From positions 1 to 8,930 of the forward strand of contig JAKQFZ010000517.1 in assembly GCA_029558215.1 (NCBI GenBank): a DNA stretch of 8,930 bases. Direction: 5' to 3'. Source of the DNA: Candidatus Omnitrophota bacterium (GTDB lineage Bacteria > Hinthialibacterota > Hinthialibacteria > JAKQFZ01). The notes beneath the pieces were generated by a model that made no database searches, had not been told where the DNA came from, and saw nothing but the letters and a program-made list of their open reading frames with translations. Shown here piece by piece: positions 1-7,065 of this stretch (position 1 is the first letter of the stretch; every line of letters starts with the position of its first letter). The position numbers were made by a program, and so were the translations under genes.

Positions 1-1203
1 AAGGATAACTACGGATGTACCGCGCCGTCTCCCAGCACGCCCCCCTTGCTGCCAGGTCGAGGAAATCGATCCGGGATATCCCGACAGAATCGAAACGTCG
101 AGTTGACCGATATCAATACCAAGTTCAAGGGCGTTTGTGCTGACAACACCCAACACGCTGCCGTTGCGAAGACCCGCTTCGATGGCGCGTCGTTCCAGAG
201 GCAGAAATCCCCCGCGATAGGCCTTCACAATGTCCGGGCTTTTTCTCAATTTCTGCATCTGGCGCTTCAGATAGGCAGCCAGAAGCTCAACCCGGATTCG
301 ACTCCGCGCGAAACAGATTGTCTGAATGTTTGAGGCAATGAAACGAGCGGCAAGGCGACTGGATTCAGAAATCACCGACCGCCGAATTCCCAGTTCCTCG
401 TTCACCACGTCTGGATTGTAGAACAGAAAATGCCTCTCGCCCTTGGGAGCGCCGTTGTTATCAATGAGAGTCACCGGACGCTCGATGATCTTTTCCGTCA
501 GCTCAACCGGATTGGCTATGGTCGCCGAAGCGCAGATAAACGTCGGGTTGGCGTGATAGTATTCGCAAATCCGTTTTAACCTTCGGATCACATTTGCCAG
601 ATGGCTCCCAAAGACGCCCCGATAGTGATGGATTTCGTCAATGACCACATACTTGAGATTCTCGAACAGCCGAATCCAATGCGTGTGCTGCGGAAGAATG
701 CCGGTATGAAGCATGTCCGGATTGGTGATGACGATGTGACCCGATGCGCGGATGGTTCGACGCGCACCCGCGGGCGTATCACCATCAAACGTGTAGACCT
801 TGATGTCCCGACCCAGAAGAGCCGAAAGATCATGCACCTCCAGCATCTGATCCTGCGACAAAGCCTTGGTGGGGAACAGATAAAGCGCTCGGCTCTCACC
901 GTCCTGCACCAAACCTTGAAGCACAGGCAGGTTGTAGCACAACGTCTTCCCGGAAGCCGTCGGCGTAACGATCACCACGTCCTTGCCCGAACGCACCGCT
1001 TCAAAGGCGGACGCCTGATGTGTATAGAGTTTGGAGAAACCGCGCTTCTTTAGAGCGACAACAAGTTCGTCCGACAAACCCTGGGGAAGATCGGCAAAAC
1101 GAGCTGGTTCCGCTGGAAGATGCGCCCAGTGGGTGATATTGCGTCGCTGCTTCTGATGCAACACGTCCAGAACGCGATCAATGTCAGACCGTACTTCCGT
1201 CAT
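1..1203 (-). CDS. mrfA: MrfA/YprA-family superfamily 2 DNA helicase, 3' end outside the window
   Basis: Open reading frame of 401 codons with no stop, running off the left edge, so the C-terminal part (in this family usually a DUF1998 zinc-binding domain) is not seen. SF2 helicase motifs appear in order: a Q-like THQ (residues 61-63), Walker A PTASGKT (81-87), PTKAL motif Ia (111-115), TNPDML (160-165), DEIHH Walker B (189-193), SAT motif III (226-228), TICFARSR motif IV (about 294-301), STNALELGIDIG motif V (355-366) and QQGGRAGR motif VI (385-392). The LELGIDIG plus QQGGRAGRR pattern is typical of the MrfA/YprA/Hrq1 group. B. subtilis MrfA is a 3'-5' DNA helicase that works with the exonuclease MrfB in repair of mitomycin C damage; that role here is inferred from homology. 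The ATG at 1203-1201 has an AAAGAGG about 12 nt upstream, a slightly long spacing. Divergent from the yfhO-like gene. Lhr-type helicases are the alternative family, but the motifs fit MrfA better. Confidence 0.88.
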   Translation of the reverse strand, partial: MTEVRSDIDRVLDVLHQKQRRNITHWAHLPAEPARFADLPQGLSDELVVALKKRGFSKLYTHQASAFEAVRSGKDVVIVTPTASGKTLCYNLPVLQGLVQDGESRALYLFPTKALSQDQMLEVHDLSALLGRDIKVYTFDGDTPAGARRTIRASGHIVITNPDMLHTGILPQHTHWIRLFENLKYVVIDEIHHYRGVFGSHLANVIRRLKRICEYYHANPTFICASATIANPVELTEKIIERPVTLIDNNGAPKGERHFLFYNPDVVNEELGIRRSVISESSRLAARFIASNIQTICFARSRIRVELLAAYLKRQMQKLRKSPDIVKAYRGGFLPLERRAIEAGLRNGSVLGVVSTNALELGIDIGQLDVSILSGYPGSISSTWQQGGRAGRRRGTSVVIL

Positions 1204-1303
1204 ATCTCAACGTAACCTCTTTCAACCTACGGCAGCCAGGATGCGCAACCCCGCGCACTCACAACACGTAACCCTTCCTTGCCTGCGCTGGATCGTCCGA
1301 ACG

Positions 1304-1324
1304 GCAGGAATGATATCATTCTGC
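1304..1324. promoter_or_regulatory. Palindromic element, possible operator
   Basis: A perfect 14-bp palindrome GAATGATATCATTC lies at 1308-1321. Allowing a single extra G (position 1307 or 1308), the symmetry extends to GCAG..CTGC at 1304-1324, a 10-bp half-site. It lies about 100 bp from each of the two divergent start codons, where a shared repressor or activator could bind. No known regulator consensus was recognised, so the function is inferred from position and symmetry only. Confidence 0.3.
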
Positions 1325-1410
1325 ATGAAACCACTCAAGCGATCATGCGAATGGCTCTGTATTGTTCTGTGTTTATGAGTTATTGTAAATCCTATTGTTT
1401 TGCAGACCAC

Positions 1411-1415
1411 AAAGG
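1411..1415 (+). promoter_or_regulatory. Ribosome binding site deciding the YfhO-like start
   Basis: AAAGG lies 10 nt before the ATG at 1426 and supports that start over the in-frame upstream ATGs and TTG (1279-1411), none of which has a purine-rich site at a usable distance. It is a weak site, so expression may be modest. Confidence 0.5.
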
Positions 1416-1425
1416 TAAGAAAGAC

Positions 1426-3660
1426 ATGAACGGCCCTTCCAGTAAGATACCAGCACCTGTTCGGTGGTTCGGGATATTCGCGTTGTGCCTCGGTGCGACC
1501 TGCATTTTCTACTGGCGAATCATCCTTCGCGGTGAAGCGCCGCTGTTTGGCGATGTTGCGGTTCAGTTTCTCCCGTGGAAGATATTGATCAAGCGCACGC
1601 TCCTGAGTGGACATTTCCCCCTGTGGAATCCTTATAGCATGGCGGGAAAGCCTCTTCTGGCGAACATGCAGTCGGCGGTGCTCTACCCCATAGATCTCCT
1701 TCTGATGCTGTTTCCGATCATGCGTTTCTATGCCTGGAGCCTGCTTCTTCACACGGCGCTGGCGGGCACGTTCACATGGTTTCTGGCCAGACGACTCGGG
1801 CTTTCGATGGCTTCGGCGACGCTGGCTTGCATTGCATTCATGTTCAACGGCTTTTTCCTGATCCACGTCTTTGCGGGGAACATGCTCACGGTCATCTCCA
1901 GCTGCTGGATTCCGGCAATCTTCCTTGCGGGATACAACCTGACAGACTGGAGTCGTGGCCTGTCAGGCAAGTGGTTTCGCGCCTTGTGTGCCACCTCATT
2001 TGCCTTGTCCTTTCAGGTATTGTCCGGTCATCCTCAAATGTCTTTCTACACCCTCTTTTTTGTCACGCTCTGGATCACTCTGCTCGTCTGCTCACAGCAA
2101 TCTGACATCAGGCAACTGGTCAAAACACTTTGTCTGTGGTTTGCTGCCTTGGCGATTGCCTTCTGTCTGTGCGCGGCGCAACTTTTTCCAACTCTTGAGT
2201 ACATGCGTCTTTCAAGTCGGGGAACACTCTCCTTCGAACAGGCCACAGAGTTCTCTTTTTCCCTGCAGGGACTTCTCGGCATGGTCTTTCCAGAATTCCT
2301 GGGAACACATGCCGAAGGAACTTTCTGGCATCGGTGGTACTACTGGTCTTGTGCGTACATGAGTACGCTCCTGTTTCTGCTCGCACTCGTTGCGCTGCCT
2401 CTCGCGAGAAGGATGGGGGTTGAACGCACGCAACGGCGAAGGTTCTTTGTTCCGCTTTGGTGTGTCGTCGCTGTCTCTGTGTTCCTGGCGCTTGGAAGAC
2501 AGAATCCGCTCTATCACTTGGTATTTCAGCTTCCAGGGTTTTCATCCTTTCGCGCACCTGCCAAGTTTCTGCCGTTTGCGGTGCTGGGCTTATGCCTTCT
2601 CGGAGCGCGAGGTCTGGACGTGCTTCTGACTTTGTTGAGTGCGCCCAAGACCTCTGATCGAGTCACAGATCGGCATCTTGTGCAAGGACTCGCTCTCGTG
2701 ATCGGTGTCATTCTCTTAGGTTCCCTTTTGATCTGGCCATTCAGAGCGATTCCTGAGGTTCAGCAAGCACAAACGCGATTCACGGTAGCGGCGAGTCGCT
2801 CCTTGACGAACACGGCATTCCATCTGCTTTGTGCGGTCGTGATTTTGCTCGGAGTCTGGCGAAGATATTGGAGCAAACATGCGGCTGTTGGACTACTGCT
2901 GGTATTGGTATTCACAGATTTGTGGAACTTCGGTTTGAAGTATCAAACTTTCTCCAGACCCGAAGGTCTCTATGAGGAGACCAACGAAATTCGATATCTT
3001 TACCCTGAAACGTGGGAGGATTATTGGCGCATCGCCACAATGAATGATGTTCCCTACCCCGAAGCGTTCGCTGTCTTTCGGAAAGAGAACCTCTGCGGTT
3101 ATGATCCCCTCAGCCTCGGTACCTATGCGGAGATGTTCAAGGTTTCACAAGGTCAGTCTCCATCTGACTTTCGCGATGAGTTCAACCTTGAGAGGATTTC
3201 GGATGCCCTGTTGGATGCATTCAACGTCAAGTATGTTCTGACGCGACGGACACTGGACAGCCCCACCATGAAACGGGTTTTCAGTGGGACACGTTTTGAT
3301 GTCTATGAGCGAGCGAATTGTCCGCCAAGAGTTCAGGGAGAAGGCGCTCAGATCAGGTGGAAAAGGCCAAAGTTCAACGAATACCGATTCTCTGTCTACG
3401 CTGCGAGTGAGACGGTCGTGCGCATCGCACAACTCGCCTACCCTGGATGGAGAGCGATGCTCAACGACACACCAACCGAGATATCTGCCGATGAGCAAGG
3501 ATTCATGACACTCCGAGTTCCAGAGGGACGGAGTGAAGTTTGGATATTCTACAGACCGCAGTCGTTCCTGATGGGTCTATGGATCAGTGTTGCAGCACTG
3601 GCGCTGATGTCCATCTGCCTTCTTGCGGCCGCCGTAGGACGTAGCCAACCCAAGCACTGA
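1426..3660 (+). CDS. YfhO-family multispan membrane protein, putative GT-C-type glycosyltransferase
   Basis: 744 aa from the ATG at 1426 (B. subtilis YfhO is somewhat longer). The N-terminus has one membrane segment (about residues 14-34), then a first loop with LFGDVAVQFLPWK (41-52) and GHFPLWNPYSMAGKPLLANMQS-type residues (62-83), the signature of YfhO-like proteins. About ten more hydrophobic segments follow up to about residue 500 (ending near TDLWNFG), then a hydrophilic domain of about 200 residues, and a last membrane segment at about 712-735. Asp43 in the first loop sits where GT-C enzymes carry the catalytic acid. Characterised YfhO proteins are needed for sugar decoration of cell-surface polymers in Firmicutes; the substrate here is unknown. 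It is a lone plus-strand gene, divergent from the helicase and convergent with the VWA genes. There is no neighbouring sugar or lipid-carrier gene to suggest a pathway. The frame is intact. Confidence 0.85.
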   Translation: MNGPSSKIPAPVRWFGIFALCLGATCIFYWRIILRGEAPLFGDVAVQFLPWKILIKRTLLSGHFPLWNPYSMAGKPLLANMQSAVLYPIDLLLMLFPIMRFYAWSLLLHTALAGTFTWFLARRLGLSMASATLACIAFMFNGFFLIHVFAGNMLTVISSCWIPAIFLAGYNLTDWSRGLSGKWFRALCATSFALSFQVLSGHPQMSFYTLFFVTLWITLLVCSQQSDIRQLVKTLCLWFAALAIAFCLCAAQLFPTLEYMRLSSRGTLSFEQATEFSFSLQGLLGMVFPEFLGTHAEGTFWHRWYYWSCAYMSTLLFLLALVALPLARRMGVERTQRRRFFVPLWCVVAVSVFLALGRQNPLYHLVFQLPGFSSFRAPAKFLPFAVLGLCLLGARGLDVLLTLLSAPKTSDRVTDRHLVQGLALVIGVILLGSLLIWPFRAIPEVQQAQTRFTVAASRSLTNTAFHLLCAVVILLGVWRRYWSKHAAVGLLLVLVFTDLWNFGLKYQTFSRPEGLYEETNEIRYLYPETWEDYWRIATMNDVPYPEAFAVFRKENLCGYDPLSLGTYAEMFKVSQGQSPSDFRDEFNLERISDALLDAFNVKYVLTRRTLDSPTMKRVFSGTRFDVYERANCPPRVQGEGAQIRWKRPKFNEYRFSVYAASETVVRIAQLAYPGWRAMLNDTPTEISADEQGFMTLRVPEGRSEVWIFYRPQSFLMGLWISVAALALMSICLLAAAVGRSQPKH

Positions 3661-3702
3661 AGGTCATCAAAACACTCGGGGGGTCTCAATTGGAAACGCA
3701 TA

Positions 3703-5910
3703 CTACGACTGGGTAAGCCGATTGGCGTAGATCGTCTCAGCCATCACCACGCCCCAGAGCAGCAAGAGAAGATAGTTCCACAGTCCTACGCCTTCGCGAG
3801 CCTTGGCCAAACGCTCGCCCACAAAGGGTGATGGTTGCAGGTACTCGACTTTGAAGCGGCCAGCAAGCGCAGCATCCAGGCTCTTTCGCTCAAATGTCGT
3901 CAGATCGGATTCTACGGTATCCAAGTTCACGCAGAACACAGAGGGTGAGACCTCAGCATCCTTCATTGAGGTGGGCAAAGAGACCCGATAGAATCCGGGT
4001 GCTTCGGTCTGGATGAAGAAACCCCGCGCACTCGAACCAGTGGGTGTTGCAGCAACAGTGTAATCCTGCCCGTCAGGCGCCAGAACGGTGAGCATGACAG
4101 GCTGCTTTGCCAGTTCCCGAAGACGAACGGTGATGGGAACCGGATCTCCCGGCTTGAAGGAAAAGCCTCGGTCTCCCGCCGCCGTGAGGTGAGAGACCAT
4201 CTCGCCAATGACTGGAACGAAGATCGATTTCAGTGGCAGATCTGTCCAAACCTTGTCTGGAGAAGATGCACAAAATAAAGCGCGTCCGCGACCAAGGTCA
4301 ACAGAGATCACTGCCGGATCCTTGGAGTCAAATGCAGCCAGAACGGACGCACGAGCAAAGCCTTCATCGTCGTTCGCATTGGGATGCGAACTGGTCTTGG
4401 CCTCATCCGCTTTGATGACCTGATAGTTGCTGAAGCGTGCCAGCGTGATGTCACCGTTCTGCAAATCGGCGAACAGTTCGAACACTGGACTCTGAAAGTC
4501 AACCGTCTTGAAGTAGTAAGAGACTTGGGAATCCTGACCGATCATCTTCTTCATACCCACCAGAGGATAGGGAAGCAGTTTCGGCACGAGAGTTCTGTTG
4601 ATATTACTCGGTTCGGTATTGGGACCCAAGAAGATCAACAGTGCGCCACCACTCTCAACAAAAGACACCAGTGCCCGCGCCGCATCCGCGGTAAATCCTT
4701 TGACATCGCAAACAATGACCAGGGGATACCGTCGGAAATCCATCGGAGGCACATCGCCCGCCACGGGCATTGTTCGAAGATCAAAGGCGGCAGAACCTCG
4801 TTTGGCGCTTCCCAAACCACAGGCCTCCAATGCCTTGACGACAAAGAAAGACGCTCCCCGCCCATCGGTCGCGCCTGGACGACCGTCCAGAACAAGCGCC
4901 TCGGAGCGCTGTGCAACGGGAACCACAAGATAGCGCTCATTGTCAACGGCAAGGATGTCCGACTCCACGGTTGCCTTTTCCGTCTGCAGCCCAGTTGCTG
5001 TGTACGTCTTGCTGAACAAGACCGCTTCAGGGACATTGGGATTCAAGTCCACGTTTCTCTTGTCCGTCTGTCCCGGTCCCGAAACCAATTGCGTGAGCAC
5101 CCTTCTCTGAGGCTCAGTCCCAAAATGTCTGACCAGAGCGCGAAGAGTGGCCTTTCCTCCTTCGGGCACCACAGCTGGGTTGTTGGTCAAATCCACGACC
5201 GCAGTGTTTGCCGCATCACCAGGCCCCACGGAGAGAACATGCAGGTTGATGGGCTTGCTGCCAGTCGGAGAACTTTCCTTGATGTTTTGTGCCGCAACTT
5301 GCTGAAGGTCTGAAATCAGGTAGACCTCTTTCAGATCGTCACCCGCATCCTTGAGCAGACCTTCAGCCTGCATCAAACCTCCTGAGATATCACAGGAGAA
5401 AGAACTCGTCTGAACGCTTTCTATGCGCTCTTCCAACAGCCCAGAGAGCGGCGTCAGGGGAACAAGAACTTCATTTCCTCGGCCGGACAGGGTGATCAGA
5501 GCAACCTGATCCCCTTCCCGGAAGATGCGCAACGTGTCTTTCACCATCTGTTTGGCTCGGTCCATACGAACCACACCGTTGTCGTTAGCCCCCATGCTGT
5601 AGGAAGTGTCAAGCAGGATGACTGCACTGGTGCGGGACGACGCCGAAGCCAGCTCAGTCTTGGCAACTCTGATGACCGGCTGCGTCAGGGCGAAGGTCAG
5701 CACGACAAAAGCACTTGCCCTCAGGTAAAGCAGGTGCCGATTCTGCAGTCGGACACGTTTGCGGTACTCCTCTTGTGCCACCATCAGGAACCGGACTGTT
5801 GGGAAGAACATATCCCGGCCACGTCGCCGCTGAATCAGGTGGGCGATGATCGGCAGCGTCACCAGCGCCGCCAGAGCGAACAACAATGGATTCAGAAAGG
5901 ATACACCCAT
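3703..5910 (-). CDS. BatA-like VWA membrane protein with aerotolerance-type N-terminus and GATase-like region
   Basis: 735 aa from the ATG at 5910. The N-terminus matches the BatA/aerotolerance N-terminal family: FLNPLLFALAALVTLPIIAHL (about 5-25) as the first membrane segment, a basic loop, and a second segment at about 59-80. A VWA domain follows (about 96-230) with an intact MIDAS DTSYS (Asp101, Ser103, Ser105) and a downstream ISDL aspartate (201). Residues about 240-330 look like a beta-rich CARDB-like region. About 335-450 resembles the glutamine-amidotransferase-like fold of large bacterial VWA proteins (GGALLIFLGP, 421-430) with no obvious Cys-His catalytic pair. A further beta-rich region follows, then a C-terminal membrane segment (about 710-728). 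The bulk of the chain is thus probably outside the cytoplasm, anchored at both ends. Last gene of the minus-strand run, 67 bp after the DUF58 gene. Such proteins work with DUF58 and MoxR partners in envelope or chaperone-like functions; the role here is not known. Confidence 0.85.
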   Translation of the reverse strand: MGVSFLNPLLFALAALVTLPIIAHLIQRRRGRDMFFPTVRFLMVAQEEYRKRVRLQNRHLLYLRASAFVVLTFALTQPVIRVAKTELASASSRTSAVILLDTSYSMGANDNGVVRMDRAKQMVKDTLRIFREGDQVALITLSGRGNEVLVPLTPLSGLLEERIESVQTSSFSCDISGGLMQAEGLLKDAGDDLKEVYLISDLQQVAAQNIKESSPTGSKPINLHVLSVGPGDAANTAVVDLTNNPAVVPEGGKATLRALVRHFGTEPQRRVLTQLVSGPGQTDKRNVDLNPNVPEAVLFSKTYTATGLQTEKATVESDILAVDNERYLVVPVAQRSEALVLDGRPGATDGRGASFFVVKALEACGLGSAKRGSAAFDLRTMPVAGDVPPMDFRRYPLVIVCDVKGFTADAARALVSFVESGGALLIFLGPNTEPSNINRTLVPKLLPYPLVGMKKMIGQDSQVSYYFKTVDFQSPVFELFADLQNGDITLARFSNYQVIKADEAKTSSHPNANDDEGFARASVLAAFDSKDPAVISVDLGRGRALFCASSPDKVWTDLPLKSIFVPVIGEMVSHLTAAGDRGFSFKPGDPVPITVRLRELAKQPVMLTVLAPDGQDYTVAATPTGSSARGFFIQTEAPGFYRVSLPTSMKDAEVSPSVFCVNLDTVESDLTTFERKSLDAALAGRFKVEYLQPSPFVGERLAKAREGVGLWNYLLLLLWGVVMAETIYANRLTQS

Positions 5911-5916
5911 GCTCAT

Positions 5917-5921
5917 CTTCC
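5917..5921 (-). promoter_or_regulatory. Shine-Dalgarno site deciding the BatA-like start
   Basis: GGAAG directly abuts an upstream in-frame ATG (5916-5914), which leaves no spacer, but lies 6 nt before the second ATG (5910-5908), the normal distance. The second ATG also gives MGVSFLNPLL, a typical start for this family. The 5910 start is therefore preferred over 5916, a difference of two residues. Confidence 0.6.
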
Positions 5922-5937
5922 AGATGTCTTTCGTAAC

Positions 5938-5962
5938 TCTTCGGAAAGCGTCAGTCCGAAGA
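5938..5962 (-). repeat. Intercistronic stem-loop between the DUF58 and BatA-like genes
   Basis: TCTTCGGA (5938-5945) pairs perfectly with TCCGAAGA (5955-5962), an 8-bp stem with a 9-nt loop. It sits in the 67-bp gap, with no T-run after it on the minus strand, so it is not a standard intrinsic terminator. It could be a processing or mRNA-stability element that sets different levels of the two proteins, or chance. Confidence 0.4.
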
Positions 5963-5977
5963 AGTCGTTCGATGTAA

Positions 5978-6901
5978 TCAATGCCGCGCCAGCCGCCGCA
6001 CCAGATACTTGTGTAGCGCGAGTTCCAGAGGCTCGTCAGTTCTCATCAGAGCGTAATCCACTTGTTGCTCAAAGCAGTCGGAACGCACCCGATCGAGAAA
6101 CGCCTGAAATTGTTCGAGGTAGATGTTCCGAACCCCTCTGGCCGAAGTCTCCACAAGACGTTGCGTCTCAAGGTCAAGAAATCGAATACGCCCTTTCAGG
6201 TCAAACTCCAACTCCTGCTGATCCAGGATGTGGAAGACAATGACCTCGAAATGTTTGTATCTGAAATGTGCCAAAGCCCGAAGCACTTCAACCGGATCCG
6301 CCAAAAGATCGGAAATGAGACAGAGAAGTCCTCGACGACGAACACGACCCGCCAGTTCCTTCAATGGATCGCCGACATTCGTCACATCAGCAGGAGACAG
6401 CGACTCCAAAAGTCTCCAGACTCTCTGCAAGTGGTCGGGTGATGATCGAGGTGGAAGATAATCGCGAATCTGATTGTCAAAGGTGGCCATACTGACTGCG
6501 TCTCCCTGTCGGATAAAAAGATACGCGAGTGCTGAGGCCAAGGCCACCCCATATTCGAACTTGGTAGCATCCTTGGAGCCATAATTCATCGAATTGGAGC
6601 GATCCAGAACCAGATAAGCACGAAGGTTGGTTTCCTCTTCATATTCCTTGAGGAAGAGTTTGTCCGTCCTTCCAAGAACCTTCCAGTCAATGTGTCGCGG
6701 GTCATCCCCCGGAGCATACTCCCGAAAACCGGCAAACTCGACGTTCCAGCCCTTCTGATGGGAACGATGCAAACCCATGAGCGTTCCCTCGACGACGGAA
6801 CGGGCGTGAAGCCCCAGCCGCGACAGCCGATCGAGCTGCGCCTGAACCAGTTGCGTCTGTCTGCGTCCTTTGTTTCCTCGCGAGCCGAACACGATCTCCA
6901 A
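5978..6901 (-). CDS. DUF58 domain protein with VWA fold
   Basis: 307 aa, the usual size for a DUF58 protein. The DUF58 signature is at about residues 59-90: FREYAPGDDPRHIDW followed by KVLGRTDKLFLKEYEEE. A VWA-type domain follows, with DRSNSM (Asp100, Ser102, Ser104) as an intact MIDAS and ISDLL (Asp198) as the later metal-site aspartate. No membrane segment is evident, so it is probably cytoplasmic or membrane-peripheral. DUF58 proteins are usually encoded between a MoxR AAA+ ATPase and BatA-like VWA proteins and are thought to act with them. Here the BatA-like gene follows as expected but no MoxR gene precedes. The only usable starts are TTG at 6901 and GTG at 6892, because an in-frame stop lies just upstream; TTG has the better ribosome site. 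Co-transcription with the downstream gene is likely. Confidence 0.88.
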   Translation of the reverse strand: MEIVFGSRGNKGRRQTQLVQAQLDRLSRLGLHARSVVEGTLMGLHRSHQKGWNVEFAGFREYAPGDDPRHIDWKVLGRTDKLFLKEYEEETNLRAYLVLDRSNSMNYGSKDATKFEYGVALASALAYLFIRQGDAVSMATFDNQIRDYLPPRSSPDHLQRVWRLLESLSPADVTNVGDPLKELAGRVRRRGLLCLISDLLADPVEVLRALAHFRYKHFEVIVFHILDQQELEFDLKGRIRFLDLETQRLVETSARGVRNIYLEQFQAFLDRVRSDCFEQQVDYALMRTDEPLELALHKYLVRRLARH

Positions 6902-6905
6902 GCTT

Positions 6906-6913
6906 CCTTCTCC
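6906..6913 (-). promoter_or_regulatory. Shine-Dalgarno site for the DUF58 TTG start
   Basis: On the minus strand GGAGAAGG precedes TTG (6901-6899), with its GGAG 8 nt and its AAGG 4 nt from the start codon. For the alternative GTG (6892-6890) the nearest GGAG is only 3 nt away. The site therefore favours the rare TTG start. Confidence 0.55.
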
Positions 6914-6960
6914 GACTGAGACGAAACTACATCACAGCCGGTCTTGCAACGTTTCTGATA

Positions 6961-6988
6961 GTATTATTCGAAGTGACTGCTATTGCAA
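6961..6988 (-). promoter_or_regulatory. Weak candidate promoter for the DUF58/BatA-like pair
   Basis: On the minus strand TTGCAA (6988-6983, 4 of 6 to TTGACA) and TAATAC (6966-6961, 3 of 6 to TATAAT) are separated by 16 nt, about 60 nt before the DUF58 start. The area is AT-rich compared with its surroundings. The match is weak and sigma preferences of this organism are unknown. Confidence 0.22.
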
Positions 6989-7051
6989 ACGAATTCCAGC
7001 GAAGAATCTGCGATAGCCATCAGAAACTGGCACAGGGAATTTGGATCAGTG

Positions 7052-7065
7052 CGATCCCAGGATCG
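7052..7065. repeat. Palindrome directly after the mtnA stop codon
   Basis: CGATCC (7052-7057) and GGATCG (7060-7065) are inverted copies around a 2-nt centre, ending next to the mtnA stop (7066-7068). In RNA it would form a 4- to 5-bp hairpin, but no T-run follows on the minus strand. Possible weak terminator or 3'-end stabiliser, or a protein-binding palindrome. Confidence 0.3.

Larger units (their letters stand above)
1204..1425. other. Divergent intergenic region between the helicase and the YfhO-like gene
   Basis: 222 bp carrying the control signals of both divergent genes. The YfhO reading frame stays open back to 1279, but the upstream in-frame residues look non-coding (cysteine-rich, no membrane protein character) and the better ribosome site is at 1411-1415. 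The region holds a palindrome at 1304-1324 and a repeated ACGTAACC at 1210-1217 and 1266-1273. The part from about 1360 to 1425 is AT-rich and probably holds the YfhO promoter, but no convincing -35/-10 pair could be assigned. No RNA gene or LexA-type box (GAAC-N4-GTTC) was seen. Confidence 0.6.
6902..7065. other. Gap between mtnA and the DUF58 gene
   Basis: 164 bp, the longest gap within the minus-strand run. It holds a palindrome just after the mtnA stop (7052-7065), a more AT-rich middle with a weak promoter candidate (6961-6988) and a strong ribosome site (6906-6913). It contains no MoxR remnant and no RNA gene that I can see. The gap suggests that the DUF58/BatA pair is transcribed separately from mrfB-mtnA. 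Confidence 0.5.

Noticed and set aside
601..1053. Plus-strand open frame of 150 codons
   Set aside because: It lies opposite the helicase gene, whose minus-strand frame carries the full series of SF2 motifs. The plus-strand product has no recognisable domain and a skewed composition.
1210..1273. Repeated ACGTAACC at 1210-1217 and 1266-1273
   Set aside because: Two copies of an 8-mer 56 bp apart can be chance. One overlaps the helicase ribosome-site area and there is no third copy.
1279..1425. N-terminal extension of the YfhO-like protein
   Set aside because: The 49 extra residues lack family similarity and a ribosome site. The ATG at 1426 leads directly into the typical N-terminal membrane segment.
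3661..3702. Bidirectional terminator in the convergent gap
   Set aside because: The 42 bp contain a G-run but no inverted repeat with a T-run on either strand.
4384..5313. Plus-strand open frame of 309 codons
   Set aside because: Antisense to the middle of the BatA-like gene, rich in Arg, His and Gln, with no domain. It is a shadow of the real frame.
6964..7020. Small 18-codon ORF on the minus strand between mtnA and the DUF58 gene
   Set aside because: No ribosome binding site precedes its ATG and the peptide has no recognisable character.
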